Shown here in pieces: positions 47,145-56,368 of a DNA stretch of 64,000 bases. How positions within the stretch are numbered: position 1 is the first letter of the stretch; the number at the start of each line of letters is the position of its first letter. Source of the stretch: an uncultured Pseudovibrio sp. (GTDB taxonomy: Bacteria > Pseudomonadota > Alphaproteobacteria > Rhizobiales > Stappiaceae). The DNA is taken from the NCBI GenBank assembly GCA_947496145.1, contig CANMBS010000005.1, positions 1 through 64,000 of the forward strand, written 5' to 3'. Both the position numbers and the translations under genes were made by a program. A model generated the notes under the pieces. It had not been told where the DNA came from. It was given only the letters and a program-made list of their open reading frames with translations, and made no database searches.

Positions 47145-48118
47145 TAGTTTTCTGAACTACCCGTATTTGGAACCCGACCAGACCTGCGATGCTCAGTCTC
47201 CCTCAGAGCCTCCTTGCCGATTTCGGCAATGCCAGCAAGGCTACCGAGCATTCCCGTCGCTTCCATTGGCAAAATAAGAGTTTTCTGGTTAGGAGACTTG
47301 GCAAGCTCACCAAATGCTTCAACGTACTTGTTGGCAACAAAGTAGTTAATCGCGCCCATGTCTCCCTCAGCAATTGCCTGAGAAACCATCTTGGTTGCTT
47401 TCGCTTCTGCCTCAGCCATGCGTTCCCGTGCTTCAGCATCTCTGAAAGCTGCTTCCCGGCGTCCTTCAGCTTCCAGAATAAGAGACTGCTTTACACCTTC
47501 AGCCTTTGCAATCTCAGACTGCCGGTCACCCTCAGCTTCCAAAATCGCAGCGCGCTTTTCACGCTCAGCTTTCATCTGACGGGCCATAGCATCCACCAGA
47601 TCATCCGGCGGATTGATGTCCTTAATCTCAATACGGGTGATCTTGACCCCCCAGGGCTCACAGGCCGCATCCACCACACGCAAGAGTCGGGAGTTAATCT
47701 CATCACGGTTAGAAAGAAGCTCATCCAGCACCATGGACCCCATCACACTACGGATGTTTGTCATGGTCAGATTGAGGATCGCATTCTGAAGTCCCTGAAC
47801 TTCATAGGACGCCTGAGCGGCATTCAGCACCTGATAAAACGCTACGCCATTACCTGTAACCGTCGCGTTATCCTTGGTAATCACTTCCTGCGCAGGCACT
47901 TCCAGCACCTGCTCCATCATATTCACCCGATGACCGACCCGGTCAATGAAGGGGATAATGATGTTCAGGCCGGGGTTCAAAGTCCTTCTGTATTTGCCAA
48001 AGCGTTCAACTGTATAGTTGTATCCTTGCGGGATCATCTTTGCGCCTGCAAAGACAACGAAAATAATCAACGCTACCAGAATAAGGACGGTAATCGAGCT
48101 ACCTGTCAAAAAATCCAT
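47144..48118 (-). CDS. SPFH/stomatin-like membrane protein (QmcA type)
   Basis: The 324-residue protein has one N-terminal membrane helix (about 8-28, ITVLILVALIIFVVFAGA). An SPFH/Band 7 domain follows (about 30-200; RFGKYRRTLNPGLNIIIPFIDRV, VVDAACEPWGVKITRIEIKDI), then a long Ala/Glu-rich coiled coil (about 195-260, ILEAEGDRQSEIAKAEGVKQS). It resembles E. coli QmcA, which forms large ring-like microdomains in the inner membrane and modulates FtsH-type proteolysis. It is coupled to the downstream nfeD gene. Confidence 0.93.
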   Translation of the reverse strand: MDFLTGSSITVLILVALIIFVVFAGAKMIPQGYNYTVERFGKYRRTLNPGLNIIIPFIDRVGHRVNMMEQVLEVPAQEVITKDNATVTGNGVAFYQVLNAAQASYEVQGLQNAILNLTMTNIRSVMGSMVLDELLSNRDEINSRLLRVVDAACEPWGVKITRIEIKDINPPDDLVDAMARQMKAEREKRAAILEAEGDRQSEIAKAEGVKQSLILEAEGRREAAFRDAEARERMAEAEAKATKMVSQAIAEGDMGAINYFVANKYVEAFGELAKSPNQKTLILPMEATGMLGSLAGIAEIGKEALRETEHRRSGRVPNTGSSEN

Positions 48119-48200
48119 ATCAATCTGTCCCTTTAAGCAACCTGGGTAAACTATCTTAGGTTTATACGATTAAGGCCAGAGAAAATTGCAGGAGTAAATG

Positions 48201-48238
48201 TAAAAGAGCACCACCTCGCAAAAAGAAGGTAGCGCTCT
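48201..48238 (-). terminator. Terminator of hemH
   Basis: On the minus strand a 12-bp stem (48205-48216 with 48227-48238, two or three G-U pairs) is followed by TTTTAC. It begins about 30 bases past the hemH stop. Confidence 0.75.
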
Positions 48239-48268
48239 GTAAAGCATCCTGAGTAAAGTCTGAGATAG

Positions 48269-49315
48269 CTAAACCCAGCCCTGAAGTTCACGGCGAACCA
48301 CATTTTCCAGCACGGCCATGCCTTCCCGCGTGTCATTCAAGCACGGGATATGCGTAAATTGCTCCCCGCCATGCTCCTCAAAAATCTCAGCCGCTTCACC
48401 AGCAATTTCCTCAAGAGTTTCAAGACAATCGGCAACAAATCCCGGATTTAAAACAGCAATTCTCTTCACACCATCTTGCGCCAGCTTCTCGACCGTCTTG
48501 TCTGTATAGGGTTGCAACCACTCTTCAGGCCCGAACCGGGATTGAAAAGTGATTTGAAGTTTCTTCTCATCCCAACCCAGTTTCTCACGTAAAAGCCGGG
48601 TCGTTTTCTGACAATGACAGTAGTACGGATCACCCTTATCAAAGTAGCTCTGCGGAATTCCGTGAAACGAAGCCAGTACAACCTCCGGCTCTTCGTCCAG
48701 CTCGCTCACCTTATTTCTGATGGAAGTTGCCAGTGAGTCGATATAGGTCTCCTCATCATGATAAGGGGGCGCAATTCGAAGTGTAGGCTGCCAGCGCATC
48801 TTAAGCAACGTACGGAACACTTCATCGTTTACTGTCGCAGTGGTAGAAGCCGAGTATTGCGGATAAAGCGGAAATACGAGAATCCGATCACATCCCTGAG
48901 CTTTCAAAGCTTCGAGACGGCTCGCAATCGACGGACTGCCATAACGCATAGCCCAGTCAACAACAACATTCTCCCCCAGATCAGACAGAGCCTCAGAGAG
49001 CTTATCAGATTGACTGCGGGTGATCGTACGTAACGGGCTTTCATTAAGCTCGTTGTTCCAGATTTCCTTATAGGCAGCTCCGGATTTCTGCGGGCGCTTG
49101 CTTAAGACGATGCCATGCAAAATGGGAAGCCAGAGAAAACGCGACCATTCAATCACACGCCGGTCAGAGAGAAACTCAGCCAGATAACGCCTCATCGACC
49201 AGTAGTCAGTTCCATCGGGCGTACCAAGATTAACAAGCAGAACGCCCGTTTTTCCGAAGGAGACCTTCGGGTGATTTTCCTGATTTGTCGAAGGGCTGAC
49301 ATTAGACTGAGTCAT
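48269..49315 (-). CDS. hemH: Ferrochelatase
   Basis: The 348-residue enzyme inserts ferrous iron into protoporphyrin IX, the last step of heme synthesis, at the cytoplasmic face of the membrane. Conserved blocks are VLLVNLGTPDG, the active-site His segment ASFHGIPQSYFDKGDPYYCHCQ, FQSRFGPEEWLQPYT, and VLNPGFVADCLETLEEI. No C-terminal iron-sulfur motif is apparent. The first ATG is used; a longer N-terminal tail of about 20 residues precedes the conserved core. The gene is single on the minus strand. Confidence 0.96.
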   Translation of the reverse strand: MTQSNVSPSTNQENHPKVSFGKTGVLLVNLGTPDGTDYWSMRRYLAEFLSDRRVIEWSRFLWLPILHGIVLSKRPQKSGAAYKEIWNNELNESPLRTITRSQSDKLSEALSDLGENVVVDWAMRYGSPSIASRLEALKAQGCDRILVFPLYPQYSASTTATVNDEVFRTLLKMRWQPTLRIAPPYHDEETYIDSLATSIRNKVSELDEEPEVVLASFHGIPQSYFDKGDPYYCHCQKTTRLLREKLGWDEKKLQITFQSRFGPEEWLQPYTDKTVEKLAQDGVKRIAVLNPGFVADCLETLEEIAGEAAEIFEEHGGEQFTHIPCLNDTREGMAVLENVVRRELQGWV

Positions 49316-49430
49316 GAGACCTCTATAAGCTGCAAATCCTAGCTATTTGACAAATAGAGTTTCCTGATCTCCACGCCAAGGTTAAATGCACCAACTTTCT
49401 GCATAACCTGCGCAAAACTACCCAGAACAG

Positions 49431-49466
49431 AAAATGCCAGCTCTCTACCGGGAGCTGGCATCTTTT
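49431..49466. terminator. Bidirectional hairpin terminator after the PaaK-like gene
   Basis: ATGCCAGCTC (49434-49443) pairs perfectly with GAGCTGGCAT (49452-49461). The minus-strand tail is TTTTCTG and the plus-strand tail CTTTT. It ends the leftward ligase gene. Confidence 0.85.
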
Positions 49467-49490
49467 AATCAGCCCAAATGGGCACAGAGT

Positions 49491-50735
49491 TTATGCGTTC
49501 ACATCACGCTCGTCAGAAATCACCTTGCCATCGTTTGGCAGGGAGTTCGGAGCAACCAGTTCCACATCTCCGGAAAGGCCCGTGTGCTCACGCAAAGACT
49601 TCTTCAAAGCCGCGATAAAGTCCTCACTTGCAGCTTCTGTCTCCACCTTTAAGACCATGTGATCCTGTTCGCCCTTGCGAACCACAGCAAGACGCGCACG
49701 GCCAACATCATCACCAGCTTGCTTGCGCAGGCGCTCAATCTGCGCCGGGTCAACAAACATACCCTTCACTTTAGTACGCTGGTCTGCACGCCCCATCCAA
49801 CCCTTCAGTCGCATATTCGTGCGTCCGCATGGGGAGATACCCGGCAGGATTGCGGAAAGGTCACCAGTTGCAAAGCGAATAAGCGGATAGGTGGAGGAAA
49901 AGTTCGTCACGACCAGTTCACCAACTTCACCCGGTGCAACAGGTTCACCTGTGCCCGGACGAACAATTTCAATAATGAAATCTTCGTTGGCGATCATCCC
50001 TTCCATGGCTTCACTCTCATAAGCCACAATACCAAGATCAGCCGTTGCATACGCCTGCAACACCTGAACACCGCGATTGGCATACTCTTCACGCAGGCTC
50101 GGATAAAGCGCTCCACCAGAAACCAGACCACGCTTGATGGAGCTGACATCTGCATCCAACTCAACAGCACGATCTAAAATAACTTTCAGATAATCCGGTG
50201 TTCCGGCATATGCATCCGGACGCAGGCTGGAAATCGCAGAAACCTGCATATCCGTATTACCAATACCAGCCGGGAAGACCACACAGCCATAAGCGCGAGC
50301 GCCCTGATCCAGAATAAACCCGCCCGGTGTCATATGATAAGAAAGCGCATTGTGAATGATTTCGCCCGGACGAATGCCAACCGCATGAAACGCACGCGCT
50401 GACTTCCATGGATCAGCTTCCGGCCCCTGAGGCTCCCAGATAGGGCCTGGGGACATAAAGATACGCTTGTAGCTGGAAAAGTCACCAGTCGCCAAACCAC
50501 CCAGCGGCGGCTCATCCGCTTGCGCAGTCAGCAAATCACTTTTCCGCAGTACTGGAACACTAGCAAGCGCATCACGATCTGTAATCGCGGCAGGGTCAAC
50601 ATCTGCCAGATGCTTTGCCCAGCCCGTAGCCTCCTTCTTTGCCATGGCAAGTTGCCCCGGCAAGCGGGCCATCAAATCAGCTTCACGCTCCTCTGGTGAA
50701 CGGATCTCCAACTCATCAAAATATTGGGTTCCCAT
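49491..50735 (-). CDS. Phenylacetate-CoA ligase family protein
   Basis: The 414-residue protein belongs to the PaaK branch of adenylate-forming enzymes, which activate a carboxylic acid as an acyl-adenylate and then a CoA thioester. Visible blocks are YAGTPDYLKVILD, the A5-like LQAYATADLGIVAYE, VVTNFSSTYPLIRFATGDLS, and the C-terminal hinge RADQRTKVKGMFVDP. The usual phosphate-binding SSGTTG is replaced by FMSPGPIWEPQG, so adenylation chemistry may be altered. It lies leftward of the RNase T2 and liv-type genes on the same strand, 78 bases after the RNase gene. A link to that uptake system is plausible. Confidence 0.82.
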   Translation of the reverse strand: MGTQYFDELEIRSPEEREADLMARLPGQLAMAKKEATGWAKHLADVDPAAITDRDALASVPVLRKSDLLTAQADEPPLGGLATGDFSSYKRIFMSPGPIWEPQGPEADPWKSARAFHAVGIRPGEIIHNALSYHMTPGGFILDQGARAYGCVVFPAGIGNTDMQVSAISSLRPDAYAGTPDYLKVILDRAVELDADVSSIKRGLVSGGALYPSLREEYANRGVQVLQAYATADLGIVAYESEAMEGMIANEDFIIEIVRPGTGEPVAPGEVGELVVTNFSSTYPLIRFATGDLSAILPGISPCGRTNMRLKGWMGRADQRTKVKGMFVDPAQIERLRKQAGDDVGRARLAVVRKGEQDHMVLKVETEAASEDFIAALKKSLREHTGLSGDVELVAPNSLPNDGKVISDERDVNA

Positions 50736-50813
50736 AGAAGCCCTCCCATAGCCTCACATTCACAGGGGCAGAGAGCAACCAGCTCTCTGCAATCTTAACT
50801 GAGAGCCGAAGTC

Positions 50814-51827
50814 CTAGTTGAAACCAACAGGATCAACACGCCCCCCACAATTTGACAGCACTGGCTCAGCCGCCAGAATTAATTCATTCATAGGTGTATC
50901 TGCCTCAATCTTACCCTTAAGATTGATAAACAGCTCGGTAATCAAACCGCCTTTACATCGCAGTTCAATCCGTTCTCCAGCCCCAACACCAAACGCTTCA
51001 TCAAAAACGGCACGCACTTGAGCGCTCGTTAATTTCTTACCAATGTTCGCAGCAAACAAATCACGGACAGCAGAGCCATTCAATTGCTCCATAAGGTCAA
51101 GAGACTCCGCGTAATATTCTTCCGCGCTATCGCTGTAACAAGTCCCATGCTTCACCCACTCATAACGATCCAGATGAGATTGCGCTCCCGGCATAACCCG
51201 GTCCAGTTCCTTGCGGGTTGCATCGGTCAGATCCAGTGGCGGTAACTGCCCTCGGGTAGAACGATCACCGGCAAGGCGCTTGTTTTCTTGGGTTACTCCA
51301 CACCAGTAATTACCACGAGGCTGAGGCCATAAACCGTGCAAAGCAAAATGGTTAGCATCGAAGCGGCCTGCAACTTGAGAGGCGCACTCTTTAACCTTCT
51401 GGTGCGTCTGACAGAAAGCCGGTTGCCAGCTTGCTGCGAGAAGAAACTCCGCATCCCCTGAAGAGCCTGTCACCGCAGGATTCACGTGATCGCCACCTGA
51501 ACCATTTCCGGCAGGTTTCGAGCTTCCCGTTGCTTCAACCAGATGCAGACCACAAGAAACATCCACCCAGCGCTCTCGCGGCTGCACCCCATTCATCCGA
51601 ATAAAATAGTGACTTGCCTCATGGTTGTTTTTCCCCGCAATCTCATAGGCCCTCATCCGTTCCAAATGAACATTTCCGGGATTGGTTTGCTTTCGGAAGG
51701 ATTGAAATGCAGGACAACTTTCCTGAGCCAGAAAGTAGCCCTCTAACTTAACTTGAGAAGAAGCAGGAAAAATCGAGACCACGCTCATAAGCGCGGCCCC
51801 TGCAACAATTTTTGAAAGAAAATGCAT
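50814..51827 (-). CDS. Secreted RNase T2 family ribonuclease
   Basis: The 337-residue exported nuclease has a signal peptide (about 1-25). A distinct N-terminal extension of about 90 residues follows (VKLEGYFLAQESCPAF to WVDVSCGLHLVEA), then the RNase T2 domain. Both catalytic signatures are present: CAS I FALHGLWPQ and CAS II EWVKHGTC. Several cysteines (for example FCQTH, KECAS, YWCGV) should form disulfides. It should cleave single-stranded RNA through 2',3'-cyclic phosphates in the periplasm or medium, perhaps for phosphate or nucleotide scavenging. The ATG at 51827 follows GGAGG; the frame to 51917 is unneeded. Its position inside a transporter/ligase cluster is odd. Confidence 0.9.
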   Translation of the reverse strand: MHFLSKIVAGAALMSVVSIFPASSQVKLEGYFLAQESCPAFQSFRKQTNPGNVHLERMRAYEIAGKNNHEASHYFIRMNGVQPRERWVDVSCGLHLVEATGSSKPAGNGSGGDHVNPAVTGSSGDAEFLLAASWQPAFCQTHQKVKECASQVAGRFDANHFALHGLWPQPRGNYWCGVTQENKRLAGDRSTRGQLPPLDLTDATRKELDRVMPGAQSHLDRYEWVKHGTCYSDSAEEYYAESLDLMEQLNGSAVRDLFAANIGKKLTSAQVRAVFDEAFGVGAGERIELRCKGGLITELFINLKGKIEADTPMNELILAAEPVLSNCGGRVDPVGFN

Positions 51828-51947
51828 GAGGTCCTCCAAATACCTTTTGCAGCAGTAAGCAGCACATAGATTATTTAAAACCAGATACATTGACTTCCTG
51901 TGACAGTTTACCCCCAAATATTAGGAGTTTTCTGCCAGATTATAGTT

Positions 51948-52811
51948 CTAGGCCAACCAGCGCTTACGACGCTTATAGTGTTTGCCATCACGGAAGGACT
52001 TGCGGCCTTCCCCACCAACACCAAGGTAAAACTCTTTTACGTCTTCGTTTTCACGCAAGGACTCCGCATCACCATCAAGCACAATGCGTCCTGCTTCCAT
52101 GATGTAACCGTAGGTCGCATACTTAAGCGCCACATTTGTATTCTGTTCAGCCAGAAGGAAGGACACACCTTCATTCTTATTCAGCTGCTTCACAATCTCA
52201 AAGATTTCTTCCTGCAACTGCGGCGCAAGACCCATGCTTGGCTCATCAAGCAAAATCATGTCAGGACGGCTCATCAGAGCACGGCCCACCGCGCACATCT
52301 GCTGTTCACCACCAGAGGTATAACCCGCCTGAGAAGCACGACGTTCACGCAATCGTGGGAAATAATCGTACACCATTTCCAGATCACGCTTGATCTCTGC
52401 ACCACCACCTTTGCGGGTGTAAGCCCCAGTCATAAGATTATCTTCAATAGACAGGTGACCAAAACAGCGACGGCCTTCCATCACCTGAATGCATCCGCGA
52501 CGAACCAGCTCGTTTGGAGAAAGCGCCTGAACCTGCTCACCATGAAAGATGATGTTGCCTTTGGTCACTTCTCCGCGCTCTGCTTGCAGCAGGTTGGAAA
52601 TAGCTTTCAAAGTCGTTGTCTTACCAGCACCGTTCGCCCCAAGAAGAGCAACAATTCCACCTTTGGGAACGGTCAGCGATACCCCTTTCAGCACGAGCAC
52701 CACATGATCGTAGATAACTTCGATGTTGTTGATCGACAAAATGTCTTCGGCAGCCTGTGAGTTAGCGGCTGGAGCCTCGGGACTTAATGTCTGTTCTGCA
52801 ATTGCGTTCAT
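51948..52811 (-). CDS. Branched-chain-type ABC transporter ATP-binding protein (LivF-like)
   Basis: The 287-residue ATPase is of the LivF branch. Walker A GANGAGKT lies at residues 58-65, the signature region reads YTSGGEQQM, and Walker B reads MILLDEPSMG with the H-loop region LAEQN downstream. An N-terminal extension of about 25 residues and a basic C-terminal tail (KHYKRRKRWLA) are longer than usual. It is the last transporter gene of the minus-strand run acyl-CoA synthetase, livG, livH, livM, substrate-binding protein, livF. It powers import with LivG. Confidence 0.92.
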   Translation of the reverse strand: MNAIAEQTLSPEAPAANSQAAEDILSINNIEVIYDHVVLVLKGVSLTVPKGGIVALLGANGAGKTTTLKAISNLLQAERGEVTKGNIIFHGEQVQALSPNELVRRGCIQVMEGRRCFGHLSIEDNLMTGAYTRKGGGAEIKRDLEMVYDYFPRLRERRASQAGYTSGGEQQMCAVGRALMSRPDMILLDEPSMGLAPQLQEEIFEIVKQLNKNEGVSFLLAEQNTNVALKYATYGYIMEAGRIVLDGDAESLRENEDVKEFYLGVGGEGRKSFRDGKHYKRRKRWLA

Positions 52812-52900
52812 AAGATCAGCCTCAGCCTGCGAACATTCCGATTATTTAATTTGGGTAAGGAAGGTTGGGCACCACAGCGCCCAACCTCTGCAAATTATGC

Positions 52901-54214
52901 TTAGTTACAAGCAAGGTCGCCACGGCCCGGCCATGGAGCATTGTTATCCGCGTAATCAGCCGCTTTTTGCAGCTCAAGTGGTCTGATCAGATCGCGGTCC
53001 GGAACCAGCAGATCACTCGCCTGAACGAATGCTTCACCATTCCACTCAAGCATCCAGCCACCGGCATGACCAGTGTGGTTGTCGCAAGATGTCTTCAGTG
53101 GTGGAACCATTCCCTTCATGCCCAGCTCTTCAAGACGAGCTTCAGTGATGTTCAGGTTCTCAAGGCCCCAGCGCAGTTGCTCAGCATTGATGTTCTTTTC
53201 ACCAAAGTGGTCCTGTGCAGTTTTCACACCTTCTGCAAGGTAGAGAGAAATCACAATGCCGCGCTGATAGAACACAGTGTCCAGATCCGCTTCAGACTTG
53301 ATCATGGAGTTGCCTTTGGAAACAACATGCTTACGGATATCTTCCATGACTGGGAAGTTGCCCGGAGCGTTAAAGCTGATGGACTTGTAGCCCTTAGCTT
53401 TTGCGCCAACATTCTGAAGGTCAGCATCAGAACCGGACCACCACACACCAAGGAAGTTTTCCATTGGGTAGCGTGTTTTAACCGCTTCGGTGATAGCACC
53501 GGCATTCATCGCACCCCAACCCCACATAATCACGTTATCCGGGCGTTCACGGCGGATCTGCAACCACTGCGCAGACTGGTTCTGCATCTCTTTCAGCCCC
53601 ACAGGGATCGGAACCAGCTTAAAGTCATGCATCTCAGCAAGCTTTTCCAAAAGTGGAAGCGGCTCTTTTCCGAATGGATGATCCAGATGCAGCAGGACAA
53701 TCTTCTTGCCTTTCAGCGATGTCATATCCCCATCAGAAATATAGTCGAGGATCATGTAGGCACCATCCCAGTAAGACACTGGTGGGTTAAACGCCCAGGC
53801 AAAAGTATTTCCGTCTGACATTGGCGAGAAGCCATAGCCCGGTGCCAGAATTGGAATACGGTCAACGTTGGTGCGCGGCAGAACCTGAAGGGTAATACCA
53901 GTTGACCACGGCTGAGTTACGAGAGCCTCTCCCTTTGTCTTCTCATAACATTCAACGCCCTTGTTGGTGTTGTAGCCGGTCTCACACTCAACATAGTTGA
54001 TCGGCACACCACCAATACCACCATCACGTTCGTTCAGCATAAGCATATAGTCACGCTGACCATTCATGATTGGCGTACCGGTACCGGCAAACGGGCCAGT
54101 ACGGTATGTCAGGTTTGGAAGGTTCAATCCATCCGCTGCCATTGCGGCTGTGCTCATGGCGACTGCCAAAGCACCTGCTGCAACAGCCCTACTGAAATTA
54201 GTAAAGTGTTTCAT
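52901..54214 (-). CDS. ABC transporter substrate-binding protein (LivK-like)
   Basis: The 437-residue periplasmic binding protein has a signal peptide (about 1-27, ending AMA) and a two-lobe type-I fold. It shows TYRTGPFAGTGTPIMNGQRDYMLMLNERDGGI at the start and family blocks such as DHPFGKEPLPLL and NVIMWGWGAMNAGAITEA. It is longer than classical LivK (about 370 residues) and belongs to the group found beside acyl-CoA synthetase genes. Three or four cysteines (VECETGYN, ECYEK, TSCDN, LACN) may form disulfides. The substrate is not evident; the flanking synthetases suggest a carboxylic acid. Confidence 0.9.
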   Translation of the reverse strand: MKHFTNFSRAVAAGALAVAMSTAAMAADGLNLPNLTYRTGPFAGTGTPIMNGQRDYMLMLNERDGGIGGVPINYVECETGYNTNKGVECYEKTKGEALVTQPWSTGITLQVLPRTNVDRIPILAPGYGFSPMSDGNTFAWAFNPPVSYWDGAYMILDYISDGDMTSLKGKKIVLLHLDHPFGKEPLPLLEKLAEMHDFKLVPIPVGLKEMQNQSAQWLQIRRERPDNVIMWGWGAMNAGAITEAVKTRYPMENFLGVWWSGSDADLQNVGAKAKGYKSISFNAPGNFPVMEDIRKHVVSKGNSMIKSEADLDTVFYQRGIVISLYLAEGVKTAQDHFGEKNINAEQLRWGLENLNITEARLEELGMKGMVPPLKTSCDNHTGHAGGWMLEWNGEAFVQASDLLVPDRDLIRPLELQKAADYADNNAPWPGRGDLACN

Positions 54215-54286
54215 TCTTTCCTCCGCTTTTGCGGCTAATGCCGCAGGCCATTTCCTCTATTCCCCAGCTGCTCGCGCAGTTCTTAA

Positions 54287-55363
54287 TCAGTGAGGGAATG
54301 GCCAAATGATGAGCTTTTCACGAATAAGCGCCCAGAACCGCGCCAGACCATGAGGCTCGACAATCAAGAACATGATAATGAGTGAACCAATCACCATAAC
54401 GTTGACGTGTTCCATGGTGGCAGAACCGATGCTCAGGCCAAGCAGCTCAGGCAACAGGTTCAGCACAACAGGCAGTGCCACAATAAGGATTGCTCCGAGG
54501 AAGTTCCCCATCACACTTCCAAGGCCACCAATAATCGCGATAAAGACGATCTGGAAACTCATTGGAATATCAAAAAGGTTTGGCTCAGCAGCACCTTTCC
54601 AGAAGAACACCATCATCGCGCCGGCAATACCCACGATGTAGGAGCTGACCGCAAAGGCAGAAAGCTTTGCACGCATCAGGTTGATGCCCACCAGCTCCGC
54701 AGCAATATCCATATCGCGAACAGCTTTCCACGTACGGCCATACCGACCCCGTGTCAGGTTGATCATGGCAAAGGTCACCACGGATACAATGCCAAGCACG
54801 AAGTAGTACTGAACCACCGGAGACGCAGTCGGACCAGTCACAACCAGACCAAAGATATCCATAGTCCGCACTTCGATCGCACCAGAGGCATTATAGTTGT
54901 AAAGCCATGCCCACTTTTCAAAGAGCCACACCAGAAAGAACTGCGAGGCAAGCGTCGCAATCGCAAGGTAAAAGCCCTTAATACGCAGCGACGGCAAACC
55001 AAACGCAACCCCAACCGCTGCCGAGAAGAACCCGGAAAGGAACAGAGCAATCACAATGTTCATTTCAGGAAAGATCGTGGTGATCTTGTAGCAGGCATAG
55101 GCTCCGACCCCCATGAAGCCAGCAGTACCCAGCGAAAGCTGCCCCGCATAACCCGTCAGAATGTTCAGACCAAGTGAGGCCAGAGAGTAAATCAGCACAG
55201 GCACCAGCAGGGCTTTGTAGGTGAACTCCGATGCGAACATCGGAAAGATCACATACATGGCCGCAAGGATCACAACCAGCAGGATCATATCCTGTTTGAT
55301 CGGGAAGAGCGCCTGATCGCTTTCATAAGTCGTCTTAAACTGACCAGAAGTTCTGTAAAACAC
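54287..55363 (-). CDS. Branched-chain-type ABC transporter permease (LivM-like)
   Basis: The 358-residue inner-membrane permease has about nine to ten helices. Conserved LivM pieces include LNILTGYAGQLSLGTAGFMGVGAYACY, GFYLAIATLASQFFLVWLF, GRYGRTWKAVRDMDIAAELVGIN, and IIGGLGSVMGNFLGAILIVALPVVLN. It pairs with the LivH-like permease encoded 12 bases upstream. Its stop lies 72 bases before the substrate-binding gene. Confidence 0.93.
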   Translation of the reverse strand: MFYRTSGQFKTTYESDQALFPIKQDMILLVVILAAMYVIFPMFASEFTYKALLVPVLIYSLASLGLNILTGYAGQLSLGTAGFMGVGAYACYKITTIFPEMNIVIALFLSGFFSAAVGVAFGLPSLRIKGFYLAIATLASQFFLVWLFEKWAWLYNYNASGAIEVRTMDIFGLVVTGPTASPVVQYYFVLGIVSVVTFAMINLTRGRYGRTWKAVRDMDIAAELVGINLMRAKLSAFAVSSYIVGIAGAMMVFFWKGAAEPNLFDIPMSFQIVFIAIIGGLGSVMGNFLGAILIVALPVVLNLLPELLGLSIGSATMEHVNVMVIGSLIIMFLIVEPHGLARFWALIREKLIIWPFPH

Positions 55364-55375
55364 GCTAGGCCTCCC

Positions 55376-56359
55376 TTACACGCGCTCGATGATTTTCTCA
55401 CCGAACAGCCCTTGCGGACGGAACAGCAGAACAATCAAAGCAAAGATGAAAGCGAACCAGGTTTCAGTGTTGCCACCGAACAGAGGCTGGCCCCAATAGA
55501 TTTCAAAGATCTTTTCAAGAAGACCAATGGCAATACCACCGATGATCGCACCGGAGACGGACTCCAGACCACCAAGCATCAGCACTGGCAGCGCTTTATA
55601 GGCAATCACTTCAAGAGCGAAGGACACACCTGCACGAGCACCCCATACAATACCAGTTGCAAGAGCAATCACACCGGCAATGAACCATACCAGAACCCAG
55701 ATCGTACTCAGGGAGATACCTACCGACAGAGCTGCCGTATGATCATCACCAAGTGCACGGATCGCACGACCCATCGCCGACTTGTTGAGGAACACCAGCA
55801 AGCTGACAACCAGCACAATCGCCATGACGACCGCGAATACATCCTTCTCTTCCAGAAGCAGGAAGCCATCAAACGGTGTAAACTCAATAGCACCAGTTGG
55901 AATACCAAGTGCTTCGGTAATCATCACCTTGTTTTCACCACCGAACACAAATTCACCAAAGCCGATGAGGAACATGGTGATACCAATGGTTGCCATGAAC
56001 AGGATGATGTCCGGCTGGCCCACAAGCGGACGCAGCACCATACGCTCCACGCCCATCGCCAGAGCATACATGATGCCAAGAGTGAGCGGCATTGCAATCG
56101 CCGCAGCAACAAACTGATTGCCCACATAAGGAACGAGGAAGGAATGCAGGCCAACAAGTGACAGAGCTGCAAACACAACCATAATGCCCTGCGCAAAGTT
56201 AAAGATACGCGAGGACTTGAAGATAAGAACGAAGCCAAGTGCAATCAAAGAGTAGAGCACACCAGAGACGAGACCTTCCCACAACACCTGCAGGAAGAAG
56301 TCTGGCATTGCAAACATCTGAACAAATGGATCGATTAAAACAGTGTAGAGCGTTTCCAC
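55376..56359 (-). CDS. Branched-chain-type ABC transporter permease (LivH-like)
   Basis: The 327-residue inner-membrane permease has about eight helices. It shows the LivH pattern LVSGVLYSLIALGFVLIFKSSRIFNFAQG near the N-terminus and MGRAIRALGDDHTAALSVGIS in the coupling-loop region that contacts the ATPase. GGLESVSGAIIGGIAIGLLEKIFE lies near the C-terminus. It sits 9 bases after livG and 12 bases before livM, in a tight operon. Confidence 0.93.
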   Translation of the reverse strand: METLYTVLIDPFVQMFAMPDFFLQVLWEGLVSGVLYSLIALGFVLIFKSSRIFNFAQGIMVVFAALSLVGLHSFLVPYVGNQFVAAAIAMPLTLGIMYALAMGVERMVLRPLVGQPDIILFMATIGITMFLIGFGEFVFGGENKVMITEALGIPTGAIEFTPFDGFLLLEEKDVFAVVMAIVLVVSLLVFLNKSAMGRAIRALGDDHTAALSVGISLSTIWVLVWFIAGVIALATGIVWGARAGVSFALEVIAYKALPVLMLGGLESVSGAIIGGIAIGLLEKIFEIYWGQPLFGGNTETWFAFIFALIVLLFRPQGLFGEKIIERV

Positions 56360-56368
56360 GAGAGCCCC

